A stretch of 64,000 nt of DNA from Acidobacteriota bacterium (lineage in GTDB: Bacteria > Acidobacteriota > Terriglobia > Versatilivoradales > Versatilivoraceae): positions 1 through 64,000 of the forward strand of contig JAJDUG010000078.1 of NCBI GenBank assembly GCA_022826755.1. Direction: 5' to 3'. A model generated the notes under the pieces. It was not told where the DNA came from. It did no database searches and worked only from the letters and a program-made list of their open reading frames with translations. This document shows, piece by piece, positions 1-7,968 of this stretch (the first letter of the stretch is position 1; every line of letters begins with the position of its first letter). Position numbers and translations under genes: made by a program.

Positions 1-169
1 GGAAGCCTTCACCACCGTCAACCTGGACTTTCTGCAGCACTACCGGCCCACCCGCAACGTGGTGCAGCGCCCTACCGTGGGGTCAGGAAAGGGAATCGCC
101 CTCACCGGCCACCACGAGTTGATGATCCCGCTGCTGGCCGCGGCCCTGGTGGAGCGCGACCGGGAATAG
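1..169 (+). CDS. C-terminal fragment of an unidentified protein
   Basis: An open frame enters from the left edge (first full codon at base 2) and ends at TAG 167-169, giving the last 55 residues of a protein. The tail contains the phrases RPTRNVVQRPT and TGHHELMIPLLAAALVE. I do not recognise the family from so short a piece. It is read in the same direction as the CPBP protease gene that follows about 70 bases later, so the two may be co-transcribed. The coding assignment rests on the open frame, its plausible composition and the tight spacing. Confidence 0.6.
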   Translation, partial: EAFTTVNLDFLQHYRPTRNVVQRPTVGSGKGIALTGHHELMIPLLAAALVERDRE

Positions 170-240
170 ACCCTCCCTGGCCGCGTTTGCGCCGAGCCTT
201 GTCGGGTGAGGACTCCTGTCCCGTTCCCGGCTCCTGCCTT

Positions 241-1053
241 ATGGCCGACACCGTTCCCAAAGAACCGTTCCCTGCTCCCGGTGAACCTGGCGGGCCGCCG
301 GCGCCTGTTCCGGTGTCCTTTCCGGTCTGGAACGGCCGCGACCTGCTGGAGTTGGCAGGTTTCTTCTGCCTGGGCCTGGTTGTGCTGATGCTGGGCGCCC
401 AGGCCGCCGGCTCCCTGCTCACTCTCTACCTGGGCCGACCGGCCCTGACCGCCGATCCGGTCTACCTGGGCATGGCTCAGATTCTGATGACCAACCTGCT
501 GAACGGGCTGGTGCTGTTTTTCATCTACCGCACCGTCACCGTGAAGTACCGGTCTCCCTTCTGGACCTCCCTCAAATGGAGGGAGCCCACGGCGGCCCCG
601 GCCGGCATCTTCCTGGTGTCGGGAGCCTTGCTGGCCTTGGTCATGGGGGCTCTCTCCAGCCGTATCCCCGGCATCGAGGATCTTCCCGTTACCGAGCTGC
701 TGCAGTACCCGCAGACGGCGGTGTTTCTGGGTGTGACGGCCATTGCGGTGGCTCCCCTGGTGGAAGAGGTCGTCTTCCGTGGATTCATCTTTCCGGTGCT
801 GGAACGCCGATGGGGATCGGTGGCCGCGGTGCTGCTGACGGCGCTGATGTTCACCTCCCTGCACGTCTCTCAGCTCTGGGGAAGCTGGATGGCCGTGAGC
901 CTGATCCTGCTGGTCGGCCTGGCGCTGTCGCTGGTTCGAGCACTGACCGGCGCCCTGCTTCCGGCATACCTGCTGCACCTGGCCTACAACGCCACCCTGT
1001 GCCTTTTGAGCCTGATCGGCCTGGCGCTGGAGGGAACGCCGGCTTCGGAGTGA
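241..1053 (+). CDS. CPBP-family intramembrane metalloprotease
   Basis: This is a polytopic membrane protein of 270 residues with the three conserved CPBP (Abi/Rce1-like) motifs: EEVVFRG near residue 175, a histidine in SLHVS near 208, and a histidine in LLHLAYN near 246. In this family the two glutamates and the histidines bind the catalytic zinc inside the membrane. Members process prenylated or membrane substrates, and some give immunity to bacteriocins; the substrate here cannot be told. The ATG at 241 is preferred over a TTG at 187, because the hydrophobic region starts only about 40 residues later. The gene converges on the DUF6807 gene with a hairpin between them. Confidence 0.85.
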   Translation: MADTVPKEPFPAPGEPGGPPAPVPVSFPVWNGRDLLELAGFFCLGLVVLMLGAQAAGSLLTLYLGRPALTADPVYLGMAQILMTNLLNGLVLFFIYRTVTVKYRSPFWTSLKWREPTAAPAGIFLVSGALLALVMGALSSRIPGIEDLPVTELLQYPQTAVFLGVTAIAVAPLVEEVVFRGFIFPVLERRWGSVAAVLLTALMFTSLHVSQLWGSWMAVSLILLVGLALSLVRALTGALLPAYLLHLAYNATLCLLSLIGLALEGTPASE

Positions 1054-1105
1054 GAGCAATTCCGCTCCCCGATTCCGCAAGACGTCGTTCAAGAATCCAG
1101 GTATC

Positions 1106-1126
1106 ACTCTCCCCTTGAGGGGGAGT
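1106..1126. terminator. Hairpin between convergent genes (dispersed copy)
   Basis: The sequence ACTCTCCCC-TTGA-GGGGGAGT forms a strong stem between the convergent CPBP and DUF6807 genes, where a bidirectional terminator is expected. There is no clear T-tract. Close relatives of the same hairpin occur at 11402-11422, 11651-11670 and 44837-44857, so it is also one copy of a dispersed repeat. Confidence 0.5.
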
Positions 1127-1135
1127 CTTCCTGGA

Positions 1136-2197
1136 TCACTCCTTCCCCTCCCCCTCCCCCTCCGCGAAGGCCTGGAATTCCTGCTCCACTCCCGTCTGGC
1201 CGGCGTCGCCGGAGTGGATGTAGACCCGGTAGTGGAAGCGCACGGTCTCTTGCTCGGGCAGCAGGTAGCTGCCGTCTTTGCTCTCGTCGCCGTAGAAGTC
1301 GTGCAGGCCGAAGGGGTTGGCGGCAAAGAGGGCATAGCCCCGGGCGTGCCAGTGGGTGGGATGGCGAAAGCTGCCGGGATGGTCCAGAACGGCCACGCCC
1401 AGGGTCTCGGAACCCACCCGGGTGGTGTAGTCCACCCAGCGGGCCGGCTTGCCCCAACAACCGGCCTCGCCTCGGGCGCCCTCCGAATTCCGCATCAGCA
1501 ACCCTGCCTTCTCGGTGAAGGGCTCGGCCAGCCGCATGCCGAAGGATCCCTCCTTGGTGTCGCCGAACTTCACCGGTCCGCCGGCAGCGGTGAGCTCCAC
1601 CTCCAGGTCCATCACCCGCGCCTGGGGCCGGTTGTAGATCCGGACCTCCCGGGTCTCGGCGAGCACCAGCTTGCCGCCGCCGGTCAACCAGTGGTTGCGG
1701 GACCGGAGCACGCCCACCTCCGCCCCGCTTTCGACGCGCTCGAATTCCTGGTGCCGGATGGTTCCGCTTTCCGGCGTCTCGCTCCAGAAATCCACCCCGT
1801 TGACGTCTCCGTGGGTGAACCAGACGCCGGTGTGGTGGCGGTGGTCCCGGCTCTCTCCGGGAATGTCCTCGATCATGGGATAGCCCCGGGTGAGGACCGT
1901 CCCCGAGGCCGAGCGCAGCGGGAAGAAGATGGGCTTGTTGTAGCCCTGGAAATGGTAGGAGGTGAAGGGCTTGCCGTCGATCACGATGTCGACCTGGCGG
2001 TCACCCTGTTTCAGGACAACCCCGCCCCTTCCGTTCTGGGAGGAGTGGCCGCCGTTCTCCTCCGGCCCCCCGCGCCCCGAGCAGGCCAGTTGCAGGCCGA
2101 AAGCGAGGGGGATCAGGAGTTTCCAGGCCCCGGAACGGGGACGTCCGAAGCCAGAAGCCCTGATGGGCGTTCGCGAAGCCGAGTGAAGTGTCTTCAT
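1136..2197 (-). CDS. Secreted DUF6807 (PmoA-like) lipoprotein
   Basis: The 353-residue protein has an N-terminal hydrophobic segment ending in LACSG, which looks like a lipobox, so it is probably anchored in the membrane and exposed to the periplasm. The rest matches the DUF6807 family (once called methane oxygenase PmoA-like), with the typical IEDIPGESRDHRHHTGVWFTHGDVNGVDFW region (residues about 109-138) and a conserved histidine-rich THWHARGYALFAANPFG stretch. Members are common in Acidobacteriota, Planctomycetes and Verrucomicrobia, often near sugar-degradation genes. No reaction is established for the family. The PmoA name does not imply methane oxidation here. Confidence 0.82.
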   Translation of the reverse strand: MKTLHSASRTPIRASGFGRPRSGAWKLLIPLAFGLQLACSGRGGPEENGGHSSQNGRGGVVLKQGDRQVDIVIDGKPFTSYHFQGYNKPIFFPLRSASGTVLTRGYPMIEDIPGESRDHRHHTGVWFTHGDVNGVDFWSETPESGTIRHQEFERVESGAEVGVLRSRNHWLTGGGKLVLAETREVRIYNRPQARVMDLEVELTAAGGPVKFGDTKEGSFGMRLAEPFTEKAGLLMRNSEGARGEAGCWGKPARWVDYTTRVGSETLGVAVLDHPGSFRHPTHWHARGYALFAANPFGLHDFYGDESKDGSYLLPEQETVRFHYRVYIHSGDAGQTGVEQEFQAFAEGEGEGKE

Positions 2198-2222
2198 GGG
2201 AAACAGCCTCCAATTCAGTGTT

Positions 2223-2245
2223 CCGGGAGCTGGGACCGCTCCCGG
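2223..2245 (-). terminator. Hairpin downstream of the HupE-like gene
   Basis: An 8-bp perfect stem (CCGGGAGC/GCTCCCGG) with a 7-base loop lies in the 99-base gap after the HupE-like stop and before the DUF6807 start, both on the minus strand. It has the position of an intrinsic terminator but no following T-tract. Confidence 0.35.
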
Positions 2246-2296
2246 GATGCCTTTGCGGTTGGCGCCGCCGCTCGGGTCCTCCGCATCCCGGGTGCT

Positions 2297-3409
2297 TCAG
2301 AGAACCCGGCGGAGAAAGCCGAACAGGCCCGCCCCCAGCAGCAATACCGAGGCCAGCCGCACCCACCAGGGGTGCCAGGTTCGCGTCAGGCAGGCTCGGT
2401 TGAGCAGATAAATCAGCCCCGCCGCCAGGGCCAGGGTGCAAGAGAGTCCGAGGATCCAGCCGAGGGTCCCCAAGCCCGAGACCTGGGATGCCCGGGCAAG
2501 CAGCCCCGAGGAGAGGTCGACCCCGAACAGCAGTCCGAAACAGCCCCCGATGGCCCAGCGGTCGGCGGTCTCCTTCACCAGCAGGTTCTCGGCCGCGATG
2601 TAGGCCAGGCTGAGGGCGGTGGCCGAAGCCAGAAAGGTTTCGGGGAGCCGGATCGGCGCCAGGGCGGCCAGCAGCGCCATCAATCCCTGCGCGGCCAGGA
2701 AGGCTCCCGCCACCCGGACGGCGCCGCCCGGGCCGGGGACCGTCAACAGCAACCCCAGCAGAAACCCGAGGGGGACGGGAGAGGTCGCCGCCTGCCTGGC
2801 GCCCGGGGCCAGGCCTCGAACCAACCGGCCGGCCCGCAGCCTCCATCCCCGTCCCACCTCCAGGCTGGCGGTCGGGTTCTCCAGGTTGAAGTCGAGATCG
2901 GCCAGACCTCCGGGATGGCGCACCCTGGCCAGGTTCCAGTGTCCCGAGTCGGTGAGGCCCGGCAGGGTTACCGTGAAGCTCAGCCGCTCGATGGTGGTCG
3001 CGAAGCGGTAGTGGACCAGGCATTCCAGTTCGCCCGGACCCGGACCCTGGCGCCAGTAGGTCAGCTCGGCGCGGCCCTCCTCCTCGGCGGACCGGATCCG
3101 ATAGTTGTCCACCAGGCGCGGAAGATGGCGGGGCAGGGCCCGGCTGACCTCTTCCCGGGAGATGAGGCGGTCCCGGTCGAGGTCCAGTTGGTCCACGAAG
3201 TCCAGGTCCCGCAGGTTGATCCGCAGCCGCAGTTGAGCCGTCGTTCCCTCAACCCGGATGTCGGAGTAGCTGACTCCGGTGGTGTGGGCGAATGAAGGAG
3301 GTGCGGTCATGAGGGCAATGGCGGTTGCGAAGCCCAGCCGGCGGGTCCATCTAGTAGTGAAGAGTGGAGAGTGAAGAGTGGAGAGTGATCTAGCCCGTGC
3401 GTCAAGCAT
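2297..3409 (-). CDS. HupE/UreJ-like membrane protein
   Basis: The protein has a signal-peptide-like start (RRLGFATAIALMTAPPSFA), a soluble extracytoplasmic domain of about 150 residues (beginning HTTGVSYSDIRVEG), then about seven hydrophobic segments from residue ~190. This is the layout of the HupE/UreJ_2 family, implicated in metal or protein handling; the substrate is unknown. The first 20 residues (including STLHSPLF) are encoded by a 7-bp tandem repeat and the adjoining repeat core, and no ATG/GTG/TTG lies in frame between that repeat and the signal peptide. Either the repeat now supplies the start codon (ATG at 3409) or translation begins at a rarer codon such as CTG. Confidence 0.72.
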   Translation of the reverse strand: MLDARARSLSTLHSPLFTTRWTRRLGFATAIALMTAPPSFAHTTGVSYSDIRVEGTTAQLRLRINLRDLDFVDQLDLDRDRLISREEVSRALPRHLPRLVDNYRIRSAEEEGRAELTYWRQGPGPGELECLVHYRFATTIERLSFTVTLPGLTDSGHWNLARVRHPGGLADLDFNLENPTASLEVGRGWRLRAGRLVRGLAPGARQAATSPVPLGFLLGLLLTVPGPGGAVRVAGAFLAAQGLMALLAALAPIRLPETFLASATALSLAYIAAENLLVKETADRWAIGGCFGLLFGVDLSSGLLARASQVSGLGTLGWILGLSCTLALAAGLIYLLNRACLTRTWHPWWVRLASVLLLGAGLFGFLRRVL

Positions 3410-3966
3410 CTTTTCGGTCTCGGCGCCGCCCTTCAGACAAGCCGCGCCCCCGCCCCCACGACGGGCGGATCATTCGAGAGTGAAACAGGGGGGCGTTGAT
3501 AAAGACGAACCACGAATGAACACGAATAGGCACGAATACAAATGGATCTCTTTCGGCTTTTCTTCGTGGCCTATCGGCAACCAGGACCCTGTCCGGTTGA
3601 TCCGGTTATCTACCTGTTGAACGTCGATGCACAGGATTAACAGGACGAGAGGATGTGGCACGGGAAGCTGACTGGCTGCGTTTGCCCTCACCCGAACCCA
3701 AGGGGCGTTCCCTTTGAGTGGGTAAAGAACATTAGTCTTTCTTCGTGTGTCTTCGTGGATAACTCTTTTTTCTGTTGTTTCAGCCAGGCACAGCCAACTC
3801 ATCAAGCGCTCGCCCGTCCCCCAAACCCCTGGCCGACCACTCTCCACTCCCCACTTTCCGCTCCCTACTCTCCCCCTTCTCCACTTCCTCTTTCAAACTT
3901 CCCCCTTCAAACTTCAAACTTCCCCCTTCAAACTTCCCCCTTCAAACTTCCCCCTTCAAACTTCCA
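3361..3966. repeat. Heptamer-armed repeat element, copy 1
   Basis: The left arm (3361-3388) is four 7-bp units of the type AGAGTGG/AGAGTGA. It is followed by a core (about 3389-3426) containing GTCAAGCATCTTTTCGGTCTCGG. The right arm (about 3837-3966) is a long run of 7-bp units on the opposite strand, CTCTCCA/CTCCCCA grading into TTCAAAC and TTCCCCC. The inside holds a CACGAAT-type repeat. Related arms and core occur at 43731-43930, 49520-49662 and 61642-61858. The interval between the two flanking genes (3410-3955) contains no gene that I can support. Confidence 0.75.
3462..3800 (+). repeat. CACGAAT-type dispersed repeat, copy 1
   Basis: The shared order of blocks is GATCATTCGAGAGTGAAACAGG, AAAGACGAACCACGAATGAA, CACGAATAGGCACGAATAC, TTCGTGGCCTATCGG, then TTCGTGTGTCTTCGTGGATA followed by a T-run. 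The same blocks recur in the same order at 37118-37350, and in part, on the other strand, at 10366-10490. Copies of such CACGAAT repeats are common in environmental bacterial genomes. No coding capacity is seen. Confidence 0.7.
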
Positions 3967-4726
3967 ACACCTGCTGCATCTCTTCATGTATCAGGCCGTT
4001 GGTGGCCAGCGTCTGCGGCTGGTAGATGGAGTAGTCGCGGCCGCTGAAGCGGCTCACCAGGCCGCCGGCTTCCCGCACCACCAGGAGGCCGGCTGCCGTG
4101 TCCCAGGGCTTCAGGCCGATTTCCCAAAAGCCGTCGAACAGCCCCGAGGCCACGCAGCACAGGTTGAGGGCCGCCGAGCCGTCGCGCCGGATGGACTGGG
4201 CCTGGCGCACGAAGGCGGAAAAATGTCGCAGGGCCTCCTCCGGGCTCTTCCGCACCTGGGGTGGAAATCCGGTGGCCAGCAGGGACCGCTTCAGTTCGTT
4301 CACCCGGGAGACTTCGATCCTTCGGCCGTTCCGAAAGGCTCCGCCGCCCCGTTCGGCCACGAACAGTTCCTCGGTCATGGGCTGGTAGACGGCCCCCACC
4401 AGGATGTCTTCGTTCTGTTCCAGGGCGACCGAGGTGCAGAAGACCGGGTATCCGTGGGCATAGTTGGTGGTGCCGTCCAGTGGATCGATGACCCACTTGA
4501 ACTCGGAGCTCTTCTCCGTGGCGGTTCCTTCCTCGGCCAGGATGGAGTGGTGGGGAAAACGGGAGGCCAGCAGATCCACGATTTCCTTTTCCGATCTCCT
4601 GTCGACCTCGGTGACCAGGTCGGCTTCGCCCTTGAACTCGACCGTCTTCACCCGCCGGTAATGTTCCCGCAGGATGTCCCCGCCCAGCCGAGCTGCCTCC
4701 ACGGCAACCCCCAGATAGTCGCGCAT
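3956..4726 (-). CDS. suhB: Inositol monophosphatase family protein
   Basis: This is a 256-residue Mg-dependent phosphatase of the inositol monophosphatase (SuhB) type. It carries the metal-binding glutamates in LAEEGTATE, the signature WVIDPLDGTTNYAHG, and the C-terminal WDTAAGLLVVREAGG motif. It should hydrolyse inositol-1-phosphate or a related sugar phosphate in the cytoplasm; SuhB homologues also act in rRNA transcription. The ATG at 4726 (MRDYLG) gives the usual family start; an in-frame ATG at 4780 would add an atypical basic leader. The last codons (LEV-stop) are written in the 7-bp repeat that follows, so the repeat supplies the stop codon TGA. Confidence 0.9.
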   Translation of the reverse strand: MRDYLGVAVEAARLGGDILREHYRRVKTVEFKGEADLVTEVDRRSEKEIVDLLASRFPHHSILAEEGTATEKSSEFKWVIDPLDGTTNYAHGYPVFCTSVALEQNEDILVGAVYQPMTEELFVAERGGGAFRNGRRIEVSRVNELKRSLLATGFPPQVRKSPEEALRHFSAFVRQAQSIRRDGSAALNLCCVASGLFDGFWEIGLKPWDTAAGLLVVREAGGLVSRFSGRDYSIYQPQTLATNGLIHEEMQQVLEV

Positions 4727-4851
4727 CGCCTGTCCGATCCTCCGCCTTTTCCGCCAGCCAATCCAGTAGAACATTATCATATAGCCCGGAAGCGGCTGCG
4801 GTATAATGGACCCAAGGATTCCAAACGGGTTTCATCGAAGGAGAGTTCAAT

Positions 4852-5253
4852 ATGGTGGTGAAAGCAAAGGACATGCTGCCCCTGTTGGGATGGCCGCTCC
4901 TGGTGGTGGCCCTCTCGGCGTCGGAACCGTCTTTTCCGGTCGAAGCCACCGAAGCCAAGGCCTCGCCGGCTTCCTCCGACGCCAAGGGCCCTTCCAGGAC
5001 GGCCGTGGCCGAGACCGGTCCGAGGGCCGATGAGGACCGGCTGATCCTGGTTCTGAGGACACGCGGCCATCGGATCACCGTGTACGGGGGAAACCGCTCT
5101 CCCCAATATACGGTGCATGACGCCAAGGGGGTCCTCCTGGCCCGGGAGATCGACGGTGCGGCGCTGAAGGAGAAATTTCCGGCGCTGCACGAGGTGGCCA
5201 CCGGGGTGGCCTGGTCGGGAATCCAGGGGCCGTTCGGCTACAGAGGGAGATGA
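4852..5253 (+). CDS. Small secreted or anchored protein of unknown function
   Basis: The 133-residue protein has a short hydrophobic N-terminus (LLGWPLLVVALSAS), a low-complexity linker rich in Ala, Ser and Glu, then a small domain (RLILVLRTRGHRITVYGG to GPFGYRGR). A ribosome-binding site GGAGAG lies seven bases before the ATG and a TATAAT box lies at 4802-4807. Its stop overlaps the next ATG (ATGA at 5250-5253), so the two genes are probably translationally coupled. I do not recognise the family. Confidence 0.6.
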   Translation: MVVKAKDMLPLLGWPLLVVALSASEPSFPVEATEAKASPASSDAKGPSRTAVAETGPRADEDRLILVLRTRGHRITVYGGNRSPQYTVHDAKGVLLAREIDGAALKEKFPALHEVATGVAWSGIQGPFGYRGR

Positions 5254-5495
5254 TGGCCAGGGGATGGGAGAGCAAGGCGGTCGAGGCGCAGATGGAGGAG
5301 GCCGGAGAGGCATTCCGGATGGGCAAGGCAGCCGCAAGACCCGCCGCTGGAGAAATCTCTCGAGAGCGCCGCTCCCTCCTCTTGGCCAGAACACGCATCC
5401 TGAATGAAATGGATGCGACTGCCAACGACCGCTACAGAGACCTGCTGGGAACGTCTCTGGCGGCCATCGAGAAGCAGTTGTCGGCATTGAAGTAG
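5250..5495 (+). CDS. Small helical protein, unknown function
   Basis: The 81-residue, strongly charged and probably all-helical protein begins at an ATG overlapping the previous stop codon by ATGA, with a GAGGGAG ribosome-binding site inside the preceding gene. There is no signal peptide or membrane segment. The sequence (for example EISRERRSLLLARTRILNEM) suggests a coiled-coil. The coupling with the small secreted protein upstream implies joint function, but nothing in either sequence tells what it is. Confidence 0.5.
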   Translation: MMARGWESKAVEAQMEEAGEAFRMGKAAARPAAGEISRERRSLLLARTRILNEMDATANDRYRDLLGTSLAAIEKQLSALK

Positions 5496-5571
5496 AGCTG
5501 TTCCCTCGCCGTCCCGCCACCCGCCCCGGGAGCCGGTCATTCCGTATTGTTTCCGAGACAGGACACTCGCA

Positions 5572-7878
5572 TTGTCCACCTTCCGCAGCCTCGCCTCCGC
5601 CCTGTTCCTGGTCTCCTGCCTGTTTCCGCTGGTTTCCCTGTCGGAAAGCGAGACCGGCGCAGGCGCTGCGGGCGGCGGCTGGCCGCCCTTGCAGGCGCAG
5701 GTGTTGGATTCCGACCGCAGGGCCATCGCCGGAGTCCGGGTATTGCTGGTTACGGAGGGGGGGCGTGTCCTGGCCGAGACCGTCACCGGTCCCCGGGGCG
5801 GCTTCCAATTCGCGACCGTCTCCCCGGAGGCCCGCTCCCTCAGGCTGAGCCATCCGGACTTCGAAGACCTCCTCGAGCCCCTCGGCAACTGGAAGTCGGC
5901 TTTTACCCTGGTTCCCCGGCCGGTGGAGCAGGCGCTGACGGTCACCGCCACCCGTTCGCCGCGCACCGGGAGAAACGTTCCCTCGGCGGTCTCGGTGCTG
6001 GGGGAACCGGAGTTGGGTCAGTCCCCGGCGATTACCGTGGATGACGCCTTGCGCCGGATTCCCTCCTTCAGCCTGTTTCGGCGCAGCAGCAGCCTGGTGG
6101 CCCACCCCACCAGCCAGGGCGTGTCCCTGCGGGGGATCGGACCCAGCGGCGTCAGTCGCACGCTGGTGCTGTGGGACGGGATGCCGCTCAACGATCCCTT
6201 CGGAGGTTGGGTCTACTGGAGCCAGTTGGACAAGTCCAGCCTGGAGCGCATCGAGGTGGTCCCCGGGGGAGGCTCCAGCCTCTACGGAAGCTCCGCGCTG
6301 GGAGGGGTGATTCAGGCCTTTTCCAGGGCGCCCCGGCCCCCGCGGTTCGAACTCGACCTGAGGGGCGGCTCCCTGGGCACCGCCCGCGCCGACCTGCTGG
6401 GCTCGGTCGGAGGGGAACGCTGGAGCGGACTGGTTTCCGGCTCCTTCTTTCGCACCAACGGATACCACGTGGTCGCTCCCGAGGACCGCGGCCCGGTGGA
6501 CAGGCCGGCCCGATCCCGCGCCTACGCCGTCCGTGCGGCCGCCTTCTACCAGCCTCGCCAGGGGACGCAGGGGACCTTGCGCCTGGAGCACTTCGGCGAA
6601 GATCGGGGAAACGGCACCCGGCTGAGGGAGAACGCCACCGACGTGACCCGGGTTCGAGCCCGTTACCGCCGGAAGGACGACCGGGGCAGGGAGTGGCAGA
6701 TCGGCGCCTACGGCCTGGCCCAGGCCTTCGACAGCAGCTTCACCGCCGTTCCCTCCCACCGGCAGTCGGAGTTCCTGACCCGCGAGCAGGAGGTCCCGTC
6801 CCGCAGCGCCGGCGCTTCCCTGCAGTGGACGGGGCCGCTGGGACAGCGCCACCTGGTGACTTCCGGACTGGATTGGCAATGGGTGAGGGGGCACAGCCGG
6901 GAGACCGGCTACCGCTCGGGGATTCCGGCTCAGTTTCAGGTGTTGGGCGGCCACCAGCAACTGGGCGGAATCTACCTCCAGGACCTGATGGCCCTGGCGC
7001 CGCGCTGGCAGCTTCAGCTCGGCGCCCGGCTGGACGGCTGGTTCAACCACGATGCCGTCCGCGATCAGGTTCCGCTCCCTTCCGGGACCTCCACCGTCCT
7101 TGAGTTTCCCCGGCGCGGCGGCGGCATGCTCAGTCCCAGGGGCGGGGTCTCCTATCACGCCACCGAGGCCCTTACCTTCAGGGGAGCCGTCTACCGCAGC
7201 TTCCGGGCGCCCACTCTCAACGAGCTCTACCGCGGATTTCGGGTGGGCAGCGTGGTGACCCTGCCCAACGAGAACCTGCGGCCGGAGACGCTCCGGGGAG
7301 CGGAGGCGGGCGTGGACTGGTACGGCGGGTCCAGGCTCAGGGGACGGCTGACCGCCTACTGGAACGGTCTGAGCCAGGCCATTTCCAACATCACCCTGGA
7401 GACCGCGCCGGCGCTCATCACCCGCCAAAGGCAGAACGTGGGGCGTGTCGACGCCCGCGGCCTGGACGCGGACCTGTCGCTGCGGTTGAACCGGGACTGG
7501 AGGCTGCGGGGAGGCTACCTGCTGGCCGATTCCACCTTCGGCCGCTTTCCGGAGAACCCCGGGGTGGAGTCGAACCGGCTGCCCCAGGTGCCCCGCCATC
7601 GGCTCACGGCCTCCCTGAGCTATGCGCGCCCCGATGTCCTCAACGCCTTCCTGATGGCCCGTTTGGTGGGCCTGCAGTTTGACGACGATCACAACCTCCG
7701 GCCGCTGGCCGGGACCACCCTGCTGGACCTTCACCTGTCCAGAAGGGTACACCGCAACCTGGTGCTGACCTTTGCCGTGGAGAACCTTCTCGACCGCCGG
7801 GTTCCGGTCTCGAATACCTCGGTGCTGGGCATCGGCCCACCTCGGATGATCACCGCCGGCCTCCGCCTGGCCTGGTAG
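5572..7878 (+). CDS. TonB-dependent outer-membrane receptor
   Basis: The 768-residue protein starts at TTG with AGGA eight bases upstream and has a signal peptide ending near residue 25. Next comes a carboxypeptidase-regulatory-like domain (residues ~40-110: VLDSDRRAIAGVRVLLVTEG), a plug domain (~130-240, with RIPSFSLFRR, GIGPSGVSRTLVLWDGMPLND and the GGSSLYGSSALGGVI motif), and a 22-strand-type barrel ending in an aromatic residue (AGLRLAW). Receptors of this kind take up iron chelates, cobalamin or sugars using the TonB-ExbBD system; the ligand is not evident. No typical TonB box is obvious. It stands alone, 90 bases before the LarA-like gene. Confidence 0.9.
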   Translation: MSTFRSLASALFLVSCLFPLVSLSESETGAGAAGGGWPPLQAQVLDSDRRAIAGVRVLLVTEGGRVLAETVTGPRGGFQFATVSPEARSLRLSHPDFEDLLEPLGNWKSAFTLVPRPVEQALTVTATRSPRTGRNVPSAVSVLGEPELGQSPAITVDDALRRIPSFSLFRRSSSLVAHPTSQGVSLRGIGPSGVSRTLVLWDGMPLNDPFGGWVYWSQLDKSSLERIEVVPGGGSSLYGSSALGGVIQAFSRAPRPPRFELDLRGGSLGTARADLLGSVGGERWSGLVSGSFFRTNGYHVVAPEDRGPVDRPARSRAYAVRAAAFYQPRQGTQGTLRLEHFGEDRGNGTRLRENATDVTRVRARYRRKDDRGREWQIGAYGLAQAFDSSFTAVPSHRQSEFLTREQEVPSRSAGASLQWTGPLGQRHLVTSGLDWQWVRGHSRETGYRSGIPAQFQVLGGHQQLGGIYLQDLMALAPRWQLQLGARLDGWFNHDAVRDQVPLPSGTSTVLEFPRRGGGMLSPRGGVSYHATEALTFRGAVYRSFRAPTLNELYRGFRVGSVVTLPNENLRPETLRGAEAGVDWYGGSRLRGRLTAYWNGLSQAISNITLETAPALITRQRQNVGRVDARGLDADLSLRLNRDWRLRGGYLLADSTFGRFPENPGVESNRLPQVPRHRLTASLSYARPDVLNAFLMARLVGLQFDDDHNLRPLAGTTLLDLHLSRRVHRNLVLTFAVENLLDRRVPVSNTSVLGIGPPRMITAGLRLAW

Positions 7879-7968
7879 CGGCGAGCAGTTTTCGTGGTAT
7901 ATTGATCGACATTTTCAGGCGCTTGGCGGACCGAAGCGGTTGTCGCCAACCGTCTCTCAGGAGCGGCC

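Noticed and set aside
1136-2197. Methane oxygenase subunit
   Set aside because: The PmoA label of this family is a historical name. The protein is a secreted, probably lipidated DUF6807 member with no membrane helices of particulate methane monooxygenase.
1115-3295. A 726-codon plus-strand open frame
   Set aside because: It is antisense to the DUF6807 and HupE-like genes, whose signal peptides and family motifs are clear. Composition is that of a GC-rich shadow frame. The same applies to 4777-7752 minus and 40754-43063 plus.
3891-3966. A CRISPR-like array of short repeats
   Set aside because: The unit is 7 bp with no spacers, and no cas gene is present in the window. It is a heptanucleotide tandem repeat; the same holds for 43861-43930.
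5552-5569. A possible solo end of the 14353-14618 MITE (TTTCCGAGACAGGACAC)
   Set aside because: Fourteen of 17 positions agree, but three adjacent ones differ and there is no second end nearby, so it may be chance.
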